A stretch of DNA of 47,698 nucleotides from Candidatus Gallimonas faecavium. GTDB lineage: Bacteria; Bacillota; Clostridia; Christensenellales; Borkfalkiaceae. Position numbers and translations under genes: made by a program. The stretch spans positions 1 through 47,698 of the forward strand of contig CAJFMF010000002.1 in assembly GCA_904391375.1 (NCBI GenBank), given 5' to 3'. Below, one piece after another: positions 24,730 to 31,599 of the stretch. The notes beneath the pieces are model-generated. The model saw nothing but the letters and a program-made list of their open reading frames with translations, made no database searches and was not told the origin of the DNA. How positions within the stretch are numbered: the stretch's first letter is position 1; the number at the start of each line of letters is the position of its first letter.

Positions 24730-25434
24730 ATGCGAATCAACAAATTTTTGGCAGAACAAGGCGTTGCATCCCGTCGCGGAAGCGATGAAATTATCGCGTC
24801 CGGACGCGTGACGATCAACGGAAAGACGGCAAAAGCGGGGGACGATGTCACAGACGATGATGTCGTCATGCTCGACGGGAAAATCCTTTCCCACAAAGTG
24901 AAATTTGAATATTATCTGCTCAACAAACCCAAGGGATATCTTTGTACCGTGTCGGACGATAAAGGCCGTAAAACCGTCATGGACCTGCTCCCCGACGGTG
25001 CGGGAAGGGTTTTTCCGGTCGGGCGTCTGGACTATGACACGGAGGGAATGCTTCTGCTCACCAACGACGGCGATCTTGCCTATCGTCTGACGGCCCCGCA
25101 GAGCGAAATTTCCAAGACGTATCTCGTTCGGGTGGACGGCAGTATCACCGATGTGCAGTTGAATCGCCTTCGCGCGGGCATTGAAATTGCTCCTGGCGTC
25201 ATGAGCAAAAAATGCAAAGTCACGGTGACGGAGACCAATAAGAAATATACCAAGCTGCGCGTCGTTCTGACCGAAGGAAAAAACCGCGAGATAAGAAAGA
25301 TGTTCGATGCGATCGGGAAGCCCGTTGCATTCCTCAAACGCCAGAAAATCGGCGAACTGACGCTCTCCGGCCTCGATCGCGGCGCCGTTCGCCGCCTGAC
25401 GCAGGAAGAGGTCTTTTATCTGAAAAATCTGTGA
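24730..25434 (+). CDS. rluB: 23S rRNA pseudouridine synthase (RluB/RsuA family)
   Basis: The 234 residues have an N-terminal S4 domain (MRINKFLAEQGVASRRGSDEII) and the catalytic GRLDYDTEG near residue 98 with the active-site Asp. KTYLVRVDG and EGKNREIRKMFDAIG are conserved. Members act on U2605 of 23S rRNA (RluB) or U516 of 16S rRNA (RsuA); the choice of RluB follows the common annotation beside scpAB in Firmicutes and is not proven here. Confidence 0.9.
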   Translation: MRINKFLAEQGVASRRGSDEIIASGRVTINGKTAKAGDDVTDDDVVMLDGKILSHKVKFEYYLLNKPKGYLCTVSDDKGRKTVMDLLPDGAGRVFPVGRLDYDTEGMLLLTNDGDLAYRLTAPQSEISKTYLVRVDGSITDVQLNRLRAGIEIAPGVMSKKCKVTVTETNKKYTKLRVVLTEGKNREIRKMFDAIGKPVAFLKRQKIGELTLSGLDRGAVRRLTQEEVFYLKNL

Positions 25435-25513
25435 TTCCTGAATCAGGCAATTCCTGCAATCAACGAAGAATGGCTGTGCAAGATCAAGGTGAAAACGTAA
25501 ATTGTCTTGTACG

Positions 25514-25542
25514 AAAGCCGCCGAAAAATCGGCGGCTTTTTT
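25514..25542 (+). terminator. terminator downstream of rluB
   Basis: AAAGCCGCCGA / TCGGCGGCTTT form a perfect 11-bp stem with an AAAA loop, and T residues continue to 25542. Confidence 0.85.
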
Positions 25543-25611
25543 CTGCTTTTTTCCGATGTCACCGCCATTTTTTATGAAGCAGGCGATGCCTGCCGAACAC
25601 AAATTCCGAAG

Positions 25612-25657
25612 GTGACGTGTTCCCAAGACGGGAGCCCAAGTGATATGTTCCCAAAAC
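25612..25657. repeat. two-copy direct repeat, 28-base period
   Basis: GTGACGTGTTCCCAAGAC (25612-25629) and GTGATATGTTCCCAAAAC (25640-25657) agree at 15 of 18 positions. Their origin is unknown. Confidence 0.5.
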
Positions 25658-25710
25658 AGAGCAACAATCCGAGAGCTTTGCTCGGTATCATCTGATTTTC
25701 CTACAATGTA

Positions 25711-25742
25711 AAAAAGAAAACCCTGCGCGGGGCAGGGTTTTC
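25711..25742 (-). terminator. terminator of lexA
   Basis: On the minus strand, AAAACCCTG and CAGGGTTTT form a 9-bp stem around a GC-rich loop, followed by a T-rich run of about 11 bases with one C. Confidence 0.8.
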
Positions 25743-25784
25743 AGCAGCTCGTATGTAAAATAGGAAAAATCAAGATATGAAAAA

Positions 25785-26384
25785 TCAGCGGAAGGAGCGC
25801 AAAAGGCCGATGACCTTCCCGAGTATCGTGACGTTGTCAAGGACATAGTCGGTGAGGGAGCTGTTTTCCGGATGGAGGATGAATTTTCCGTCACGACGAA
25901 AGAAGCGCTTGACGGTTGCGCCTTCCTCGATCCCGTCGTCAAACATTGCGACGACGATATCGCCGTTTTCGGCGGAGGACTGTTTGCGCACGACAATCTT
26001 ATCCCCGTTAAAGATCCCTGCTTCGATCATACTGTCTCCCCTGACCGTTAGCAAGAAGAGATCTTCGCCGGAAAATTCGGCCGTAGGAAGGGTATAATAG
26101 CCCTCATAGTTCTCGGCGGCAAGAATGGGCGCACCAGCCGTGACAGTACCGATCAAGGGGACGCGCACCGTATTGGAGCTTGCCAAAGAGACGGCTCTTT
26201 TTTTGCCTGCTGTCTTTTGGAGATAGCCCATTTCCTTCAGGCGGTTGACGTAGTCATACGCCGTTGCGGTTGACTTGATCTGTAATTCCGCACAAATATC
26301 GCGGACAGTAGGGGGAAACCCGTTTTCGTCCGTGTATCGGTTGATGAATTGCAGTACAGCATCCAATTTACGTTTGTCCAGCAT
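25785..26384 (-). CDS. lexA: SOS repressor LexA
   Basis: LexA represses SOS genes and cuts itself when RecA is activated. The 199 residues show an N-terminal winged helix (FPPTVRDICAELQIKSTATAYDYVNRL), the cleavage site Ala83-Gly84 in TVTAGAPI, the catalytic Ser118 in VRGDSMIE and Lys159 in TVKR. AAGGAGA lies just before the ATG at 26384. The promoter carries a good Gram-positive LexA box, so the gene is probably autoregulated. Confidence 0.97.
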   Translation of the reverse strand: MLDKRKLDAVLQFINRYTDENGFPPTVRDICAELQIKSTATAYDYVNRLKEMGYLQKTAGKKRAVSLASSNTVRVPLIGTVTAGAPILAAENYEGYYTLPTAEFSGEDLFLLTVRGDSMIEAGIFNGDKIVVRKQSSAENGDIVVAMFDDGIEEGATVKRFFRRDGKFILHPENSSLTDYVLDNVTILGKVIGLLRSFR

Positions 26385-26403
26385 GGCAGTTCTCCTTTAT
26401 CCC

Positions 26404-26432
26404 ATTATAGCATATCGGGAGAGAAATTGCAA
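26404..26432 (-). promoter_or_regulatory. lexA promoter
   Basis: On the minus strand TTGCAA (26427-26432), 17 bases, TATAAT (26404-26409). The expected start is near 26397, which leaves a 13-base leader that is almost only the Shine-Dalgarno. Confidence 0.8.
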
Positions 26433-26442
26433 ACATTTGTTC
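26431..26442. promoter_or_regulatory. LexA operator (SOS box)
   Basis: AAACATTTGTTC fits the Gram-positive SOS box GAAC-N4-GTTC in all but the first position and overlaps the lexA -35. Confidence 0.7.
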
Positions 26443-26473
26443 TAAATTTTTCCGAATATTTTTTCGGAAATCC

Positions 26474-26502
26474 TTGCTTTTTGAGCAAAAAAGGACTATA
26501 CT
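26474..26502 (+). promoter_or_regulatory. sigma-A promoter of the Cys-rich small protein
   Basis: TTGCTT (26474-26479), 17 bases, TATACT (26497-26502). Seven bases (TTACGGT) lie between the -10 and ATG, with no Shine-Dalgarno. Confidence 0.75.
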
Positions 26503-26509
26503 TTACGGT

Positions 26510-26716
26510 ATGGAACGAAAAATGTGTGTTTTGGATGAAACCAAAGAATGCGACGGCTGCCTGGAATGCGAAGTCTGCGACCTTGACCCGAACAAAATCT
26601 GCGATAACTGCGGAAAATGTCTCGACATCAAGGAATTTGCGACCATCCGTATTGACAAAGTCTATACCGATCCCGCGCAATACGAGCGCGACCAAAAGAA
26701 AAAGGGGACGCGTTGA
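26510..26716 (+). CDS. small cysteine-rich protein, probable metal binder
   Basis: A 68-residue protein divergent from lexA. Eight cysteines lie in the first 40 residues; four are spaced C-x2-C-x2-C-x2-C (CDGCLECEVC) and three more follow as CDNCGKC. Such spacing suggests zinc or iron-sulfur binding, but no specific function can be assigned. The C-terminal third is charged (DPAQYERDQKKK). It has its own promoter and a predicted near-leaderless start; ATG 26510 is the first ATG after it. Confidence 0.75.
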   Translation: MERKMCVLDETKECDGCLECEVCDLDPNKICDNCGKCLDIKEFATIRIDKVYTDPAQYERDQKKKGTR

Positions 26717-26743
26717 ACGTCCCGTCCTGCAAAGATTTTCGAC

Positions 26744-27958
26744 TCATCGAACAAGAAATTGTTCAAATTTTGCGGCGTGTTCTATGGGAATGACGGCACG
26801 GATATGCGTTCCGTCTTCTTCATATTGAACGTCGTTTTCCGTGACAAATGCGCGTAGAGCTGCATAGACAGCGGCTTGCGCATAGGGGACAAACAAATCG
26901 GCACGCACAAAACGTCCTTGAAGGGCTTCAAAGATTTTTTCCTTCAGAAAGTCTAACCCGCGGCCATATTTGGCAGAGATGCAGATCGCATCTTTTGGGA
27001 AATGGCGGGGATCCGAAACCGCGTCGCATTTGTTCATGACGACGAGATAGGGCGATGAGAACTTCATTCCGTTCAAGGTAGAGAGGGTGGTCTCGAGCTG
27101 CATTTCAAAATCGCCGCCCGCGTCGCACACTATAAGGGCAAGATCGCAATGCAGGGCGCTTTCCAGCGTTGACTTGAAGGCCTCGATGAGGTGATGCGGC
27201 AAATCGCGCAGAAAGCCGACCGTATCCGTTATGAGAAAGTCCATTCCCTCGATCTCGACCTTGCGTGAAGTCGGATCCAACGTGGCAAAGAGGGCGTCTT
27301 TCACAAAGACATCGGAACCCGTGAGCGCATTGAGCAGCGTTGATTTTCCCGTATTCGTATAGCCGACGAGCGCAACCGTGCGTGCGCCGTCTTTTTTTCT
27401 GCGTTCTACCTGAAGGCCGCGCCGTTGTTCCGTCTTGGACAGCTTGTCCTCCAGCGAGCGAATCCGCATGCGAATATGGCGGCGATCGGTCTCCAACTGG
27501 GTTTCGCCCGGGCCGCGGGTTCCGATTCCGCCCCCGAGACGCGAAAGCGCTTCGCCCTTGCCTTTGAGCCGCGGATAGAGATAGCGAAGCTGTGCGAGTT
27601 CGACCTGCAGTTTTCCTTCGCTTGACTCGGCGCGCAGGGCAAATATATCGAGAATGAGCGTTGTGCGGTCAATGACCTTTTTCCCGTCGAGCGCTTCGGA
27701 GAGATTTACCGTCTGAGAAGGGGAGAGATCGCCGTTAAAGAGAACGGTTACATCGAGCCCGTCCAGCCGATCGCGCAGCTCAGCCACCTTTCCTTCGCCG
27801 AGAAAGGTCGCAGGATTGATTTCGCGGATTTTGGCATACAGCGTTCCGGCATAGGCGGCGCCGGCGCTTTCGATGAGAGCAATCGCCTCCAGCCGAAGTG
27901 CCTCGGCCGTATTCTCCTGAAATACGGGCTGTACGATATAGACATTTTCCGAAGTCAT
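26744..27958 (-). CDS. hflX: ribosome-associated GTPase HflX
   Basis: HflX binds the 50S subunit and splits or rescues stalled ribosomes, often after heat stress. The 404 residues have the HflX N-terminal domain, the signature LGGGIGTRGPGETQLETDRR, a coiled segment, and G-motifs GYTNTGKST (G1), DPTSRKVE (G2 area), DTVGFL (G3) and NKCD (G4). The start overlaps the stop of the tyrosine recombinase by four bases, so the two are co-transcribed. The stop lies 27 bases from the convergent Cys-rich gene, with only a small GGGACG/CGTCCC hairpin between. Confidence 0.96.
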   Translation of the reverse strand: MTSENVYIVQPVFQENTAEALRLEAIALIESAGAAYAGTLYAKIREINPATFLGEGKVAELRDRLDGLDVTVLFNGDLSPSQTVNLSEALDGKKVIDRTTLILDIFALRAESSEGKLQVELAQLRYLYPRLKGKGEALSRLGGGIGTRGPGETQLETDRRHIRMRIRSLEDKLSKTEQRRGLQVERRKKDGARTVALVGYTNTGKSTLLNALTGSDVFVKDALFATLDPTSRKVEIEGMDFLITDTVGFLRDLPHHLIEAFKSTLESALHCDLALIVCDAGGDFEMQLETTLSTLNGMKFSSPYLVVMNKCDAVSDPRHFPKDAICISAKYGRGLDFLKEKIFEALQGRFVRADLFVPYAQAAVYAALRAFVTENDVQYEEDGTHIRAVIPIEHAAKFEQFLVR

Positions 27959-29028
27959 GCGTCGTCCTCCGAATGATGCAGCTTGACGGCATCGGCGACC
28001 GAACGGCGATGGTCTTCCGTAATGGCCGCATAGTGTTTTCGCGTCGTATTGACGTCACGGTGACCTAAAACGTCCGCCACGACATAGATATCGCCCGTCT
28101 CACGATAGAGCGCCGTACCGTAGGTAGAACGAAGCTTGTGCGGTGTTATCTTCTTGAGCGGGGTTACGATTTTCGCATATTTTTTGACAAGATTTTCTAC
28201 GGCACGCACGGAAATTCGTCTGTATTGCAGGGAAAGAAAGAGGGCATGTTCTTCCGGCGGTACCTTTGTATCGTTCTCCTTTTGCGCAAGGTAAGCGCCG
28301 AGAGCGTCTCCGACTTCCTCCGAAAAATAGAGAATCGCCTGGTTTCCGCCTTTGCGCGTCACGACAAAGGAATTGTTGGAAAAATCAATGCTCTCATTGT
28401 TTAATCCGACCAATTCGGAAATACGGATCCCCGTCCCCAAAAAGAGCGTGAGAATGGCACAATCGCGGACTTTGGTCTTTTCATGATAGCCTGCCGCGTG
28501 CGAAGAAAGTCCGTCTCCGTACTCTGCGGTATCCAGCAGGGTAGAGACCTCATCTCCTTCCAGCCGAATGATTTCTTTTTCGTGAAGTTTCGGCGTAGCG
28601 ACTTTCGTCGACTGATTGACTTCGATCAAGCCCTTGTTGAAGAAATATTTGAACATGGAGCGCACCGAAGAGAGCTTGCGAGCCTTGGCGCGTTCGTCGC
28701 AGGAGAGGTGCTTGTCCCCAAACCGATAGTTGGAGAGATAGCTCAGATAAATTTCAAGATCGGTATCGGTAACAGACTCCAGATCCTCCAAAGAAAGCGT
28801 GCCGACTTCCTTCTTCCCGCGGAATTTTTTTCGCACTAAAAAGTCAAAGAAAATCCGCAGATCGTAGCAATAATTGAGCCTTGTTAGAACGCTCGTACGC
28901 GACTCGATCCCACGCAGAAAATCCTCGCAGAACGGGGGAAGCTCATCAAGCAGGCGGTCGATCCGATCCATATTCTTAAGATTGCGCTCGCGGTAATAAT
29001 CTGTACCGTTTTTCGGAACTTTACCCAT
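27955..29028 (-). CDS. tyrosine-type site-specific recombinase (XerC/XerD-like)
   Basis: The 357-residue product has a SAM-like N-terminal DNA-binding domain (about 30-130) and a catalytic domain with all expected residues: Arg in GTGIRISELVGL, Lys in VVTRKGGNQ, His-x-x-Arg in TPHKLRSTYG, His in VLGHRDVNTTRKHYA, and the nucleophile Tyr in HYA. It is longer than typical XerC/D (about 300). Co-transcription with hflX, near lexA, argues for a resident chromosomal recombinase more than for a recent mobile element. ATG 29028 is chosen because the -10 ends six bases before it; an upstream in-frame start would lie inside the promoter. Confidence 0.88.
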   Translation of the reverse strand: MGKVPKNGTDYYRERNLKNMDRIDRLLDELPPFCEDFLRGIESRTSVLTRLNYCYDLRIFFDFLVRKKFRGKKEVGTLSLEDLESVTDTDLEIYLSYLSNYRFGDKHLSCDERAKARKLSSVRSMFKYFFNKGLIEVNQSTKVATPKLHEKEIIRLEGDEVSTLLDTAEYGDGLSSHAAGYHEKTKVRDCAILTLFLGTGIRISELVGLNNESIDFSNNSFVVTRKGGNQAILYFSEEVGDALGAYLAQKENDTKVPPEEHALFLSLQYRRISVRAVENLVKKYAKIVTPLKKITPHKLRSTYGTALYRETGDIYVVADVLGHRDVNTTRKHYAAITEDHRRSVADAVKLHHSEDDA

Positions 29029-29034
29029 GCTCTC

Positions 29035-29064
29035 ATTATAACATATCAGAGCATTCCATGTCAA
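29035..29064 (-). promoter_or_regulatory. consensus sigma-A promoter of the recombinase-hflX operon
   Basis: On the minus strand TTGACA (29059-29064), 18 bases, TATAAT (29035-29040): both boxes are perfect consensus. Six bases then lead to the ATG, so the transcript should start at the A of the start codon. Confidence 0.85.
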
Positions 29065-29079
29065 TTTTACGAATAGTTA
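29065..29079 (+). repeat. 15-base repeat, copy 1
   Basis: TTTTACGAATAGTTA directly abuts the -35 box of the recombinase promoter. An identical copy lies at 29444-29458. Confidence 0.7.
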
Positions 29080-29422
29080 TAGGGGGGAAAATTTGAAATT
29101 AGAGCAAAGGAGGCCATCAAAGACGTGTTTTAAGCCGTGGGCATTTTATCGTTGGCATATTTATATAACGGCAGTTCAGCAAGGCGGAGGTGACTGTGTT
29201 GCTGGGGACACTGCGAAAGATAGAAAAACCCGCATGGCAGGGCATTTGAGAAAGTTTGCGGAAGAGGAGGATTGCGCAACAAAGCGGGACGGTCTCAAAG
29301 AGAAATTAGAGGCTTGGGAGGTGAAGAGCTTGGGGGAGAACGTTGGCAGATCTTAAACGAACGGTTGTTTGAGGCTCTGAGATCGTTTCGGGAGAGAAAA
29401 AATCGTCACAGGGGAACATGGA

Positions 29423-29458
29423 TAACTATTCGCAAAATGCAGCTTTTACGAATAGTTA
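29423..29458. repeat. inverted repeat with copy 2 of the 15-base repeat
   Basis: TAACTATTCG (29423-29432) and CGAATAGTTA (29449-29458) are perfect inverted arms 16 bases apart; inner AAAA and TTTT also pair. The right arm belongs to a second TTTTACGAATAGTTA (29444-29458). Confidence 0.75.
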
Positions 29459-29678
29459 AGGCAAAAATAAGAAAAAAAGAATATTTGCTGAGTTTCGGAT
29501 ATTTTACAAGCTATTTCAGATTGGATTTTCTTCAGGTTAAATTCCTGCAATACATCCGCTTTTTTTCGGATATTTTTTTCGCAAAATGATTTTTGGAAAT
29601 CGTTTCCTTATGGAAACAAATCCGCTTGAAAATGCTTTCAAAACGCCTCTGTCCATTTTTTATTATGAATTCCATATT

Positions 29679-29716
29679 AAAAAACGAAAAACGGGATATA
29701 GCTCCCGTTTTTCGTT
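29679..29716 (-). terminator. terminator of the glycogen operon
   Basis: AACGAAAAACGGGA and TCCCGTTTTTCGTT form a perfect 14-bp stem with a six-base loop; on the minus strand T residues follow. Confidence 0.8.
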
Positions 29717-29748
29717 ATGGAAAGATTTCCAATAGTATGTCACGCATA

Positions 29749-31575
29749 TTACTTTGTTTTTGTGAATATTCCATAGGAATACGAGGGACATTCAAGCCGA
29801 TCGGAAAAGATTTTCCCGCTCAAATGCTCACAGAACGTTCCTCTCACGTAGATGGAATACTCATTGCTGGAATTATTGACCCAGATATAGACGGTCTGAT
29901 CTGCGCTCCCGCGCTTATAGACAAGGCATCCGCTGTCTGCAAAAACTTCGTCATATTCGCCATCTCGGAAGGCCGCATGAAAGTTTTGACGTAATGCGCC
30001 GAGTTGACGGTAAAATCCGAGCAGATCTTCATCGGTGTGCAGCCAATCAAAACAGCGGCGGCAGAACGGATCGAGGTATCCTTCCATGGCGTTTTCGTCG
30101 CCGTAGTAGATACAGGGAATGCCCGGAAGCGTAAATTGCAGGACGGCGGCCATTTTGACTTTTTGTTTTGCTGCCTCGCGCTCCGATTGCGTCATCGAGG
30201 TAATTGCCATCTCATCCTTACTGGAGCAATTCTTTCCGCCGAAAACCGTTAAAATTCGCGGCGTATCATGCGTCCCGAGGATATTCATGAGACAGTCCAG
30301 CGTGTCTTTCGGGTAATTGTCTATGAGCATATAGAGCGTTTCCCGAAGCTGGGCCGTTTTTCCGGACTGAACAAATCCGATGATCGCATCCTTCAACGGA
30401 TAATTCATGACGCTGTCCAGTTCTTTTCCCTGCAGATATTTCCGACGCTGGCTGTAAGCGATCTTATTGGATGCATCTTCCCAGACCTCGCCGATGATGA
30501 CGGCCTCCGAATCGCCGTTCTTGACCGTAGCACGCAATTTCTCCAAAAAGAAATCGGGAAGCTCGTCAGCAACGTCAAGACGATAGCCGCCAATTCCATG
30601 TGCAAGCCAGTGACGAAGAACGCCGTTTTCTCCGAACACAAATTCCTGATAGGACGGCGACTGCTCGTTGACCGCAGGCAGGGTGTCGATCCCCCACCAG
30701 CTGTCATACGAATCGGGGAAGGTACGGAAGTGGTACCAGTCGGAGTACGGAGAATCCTTGGACTGATAGGCGCCGAGGCTGTCATAGTGTCCGTACTTGT
30801 TGAAGTAACGGCTGTCAGAACCGGTATGATTGAGCACGGCATCCAAGACAATCCGAATGCCGCGTTTCTTGGCTTCGCTGACCAGACGATCGAGATCCTG
30901 CTCTGTCCCGAGCAAGGGATCGATCTTCATATAATCGCCGGTATCATAGCGGTGGTTGGAGTATGCTTCAAAAATCGGATTGCAGTAAAGAACGGTTACA
31001 CCGAGCGAAGCAAGGTAGTCCAATTTCTCGGTTATCCCATTGAGATTGCCGCCGAAAAAGTCATTGTTCAGGACTTTTCCGTATTCGTTCGGACGAAAAG
31101 ACGGCAGTCCGCCCCAATCTCTGTGCAAAATTTTTCCTTTTCCGATCGGAAGATCGCCCGATTTACAGAAGCGGTCAGGAAAAATCTGATACATGACCCC
31201 GCCTTTCATCCAGTCCGGAGTATGATATTGTTCGTCGTAGACGGTAATCTGCCAGCTTGTGAGGTTTGCCTGCGGCATAAACGTACCGTCCCGCAGACTT
31301 CCGCAGCCGAAATATTCATCTCCGATACGGAAATAGTAGAAATACAGCCCGGTCTGAAAAAAGCGGAGCGTGACGGCAAATCCGTTTTCCGTCCTGTGCA
31401 TCGAGAGCGGAATCCGCTCTTTTCCGTCCTGCCAGTAGACGAATCTTGCGTCGAGCTGGCGCGGCATTGCATTTTTCTCATCCCAGTACAGCCGAAATGT
31501 CACCAAACTGCCGCGCGGGAAAGCCCCTGTGCGGCTTTTGCAGGCTTTGTCCAGTGGGTTAAAATAGAAACGCAT
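29749..31575 (-). CDS. glycoside hydrolase family 13 (alpha-amylase/neopullulanase-like)
   Basis: The 608 residues have an N-terminal beta domain (about 1-120) and a GH13 barrel with the four conserved regions: DAVLNHTG, GYRLDVADE (nucleophile Asp), IIGEVWE (acid/base Glu) and LGTHDTPR. The N-terminal domain and length resemble neopullulanase or cyclomaltodextrinase types. No signal peptide is visible, so it should act in the cytoplasm on glycogen-derived or imported maltodextrins. It is the last gene of the glycogen locus, 24 bases after glgP. Exact bond specificity cannot be read from sequence. Confidence 0.9.
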   Translation of the reverse strand: MRFYFNPLDKACKSRTGAFPRGSLVTFRLYWDEKNAMPRQLDARFVYWQDGKERIPLSMHRTENGFAVTLRFFQTGLYFYYFRIGDEYFGCGSLRDGTFMPQANLTSWQITVYDEQYHTPDWMKGGVMYQIFPDRFCKSGDLPIGKGKILHRDWGGLPSFRPNEYGKVLNNDFFGGNLNGITEKLDYLASLGVTVLYCNPIFEAYSNHRYDTGDYMKIDPLLGTEQDLDRLVSEAKKRGIRIVLDAVLNHTGSDSRYFNKYGHYDSLGAYQSKDSPYSDWYHFRTFPDSYDSWWGIDTLPAVNEQSPSYQEFVFGENGVLRHWLAHGIGGYRLDVADELPDFFLEKLRATVKNGDSEAVIIGEVWEDASNKIAYSQRRKYLQGKELDSVMNYPLKDAIIGFVQSGKTAQLRETLYMLIDNYPKDTLDCLMNILGTHDTPRILTVFGGKNCSSKDEMAITSMTQSEREAAKQKVKMAAVLQFTLPGIPCIYYGDENAMEGYLDPFCRRCFDWLHTDEDLLGFYRQLGALRQNFHAAFRDGEYDEVFADSGCLVYKRGSADQTVYIWVNNSSNEYSIYVRGTFCEHLSGKIFSDRLECPSYSYGIFTKTK

Positions 31576-31599
31576 AAGGTGTTCTCGGCAAGTGTTTGA

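Larger units (their letters stand above)
25435..25784. other. structured gap between rluB and lexA
   Basis: This gap of 350 bases holds the rluB terminator (25514), the lexA terminator (25711) and, between them, two direct repeats and several short inverted repeats (GCAGGC-GAT-GCCTGC at 25579-25593, CCGAG/CTCGG at 25669-25685). A short open frame at 25442-25500 (ending INEEWLCKIKVKT) could be a decayed gene end. I recognise no gene. Confidence 0.5.
29080..29748. other. gene-poor gap between the recombinase and the GH13 gene
   Basis: About 670 bases. The part 29081-29420 is rich in G and A on the plus strand, with several GGAGG-like runs; two short open frames (29093-29356 and 29272-29589) are basic, lack resemblance to known proteins and have poor start signals. 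The part 29460-29680 is AT-rich without features. A repeat pair lies at 29423-29458 and the GH13 terminator at 29679. A small RNA cannot be excluded. Confidence 0.5.

Noticed and set aside
27955-29028. Tyrosine recombinase as marker of an integrated mobile element
   Set aside because: It overlaps hflX, has a consensus promoter and sits among core genes; no phage or conjugation genes are nearby. The adjacent repeats are kept as a separate open question.
29093-29356. Plus-strand open frame of 87 codons starting with TTG after AGGGGGG
   Set aside because: The start spacing is tolerable, but the product has no recognisable feature and an alternative frame of similar length overlaps it; too weak to call.
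29041-29470. A dif site for the tyrosine recombinase
   Set aside because: The inverted arms are 10 bases with a 16-base spacer, unlike the 11-6-11 layout of dif, and the sequence does not resemble Firmicutes dif.
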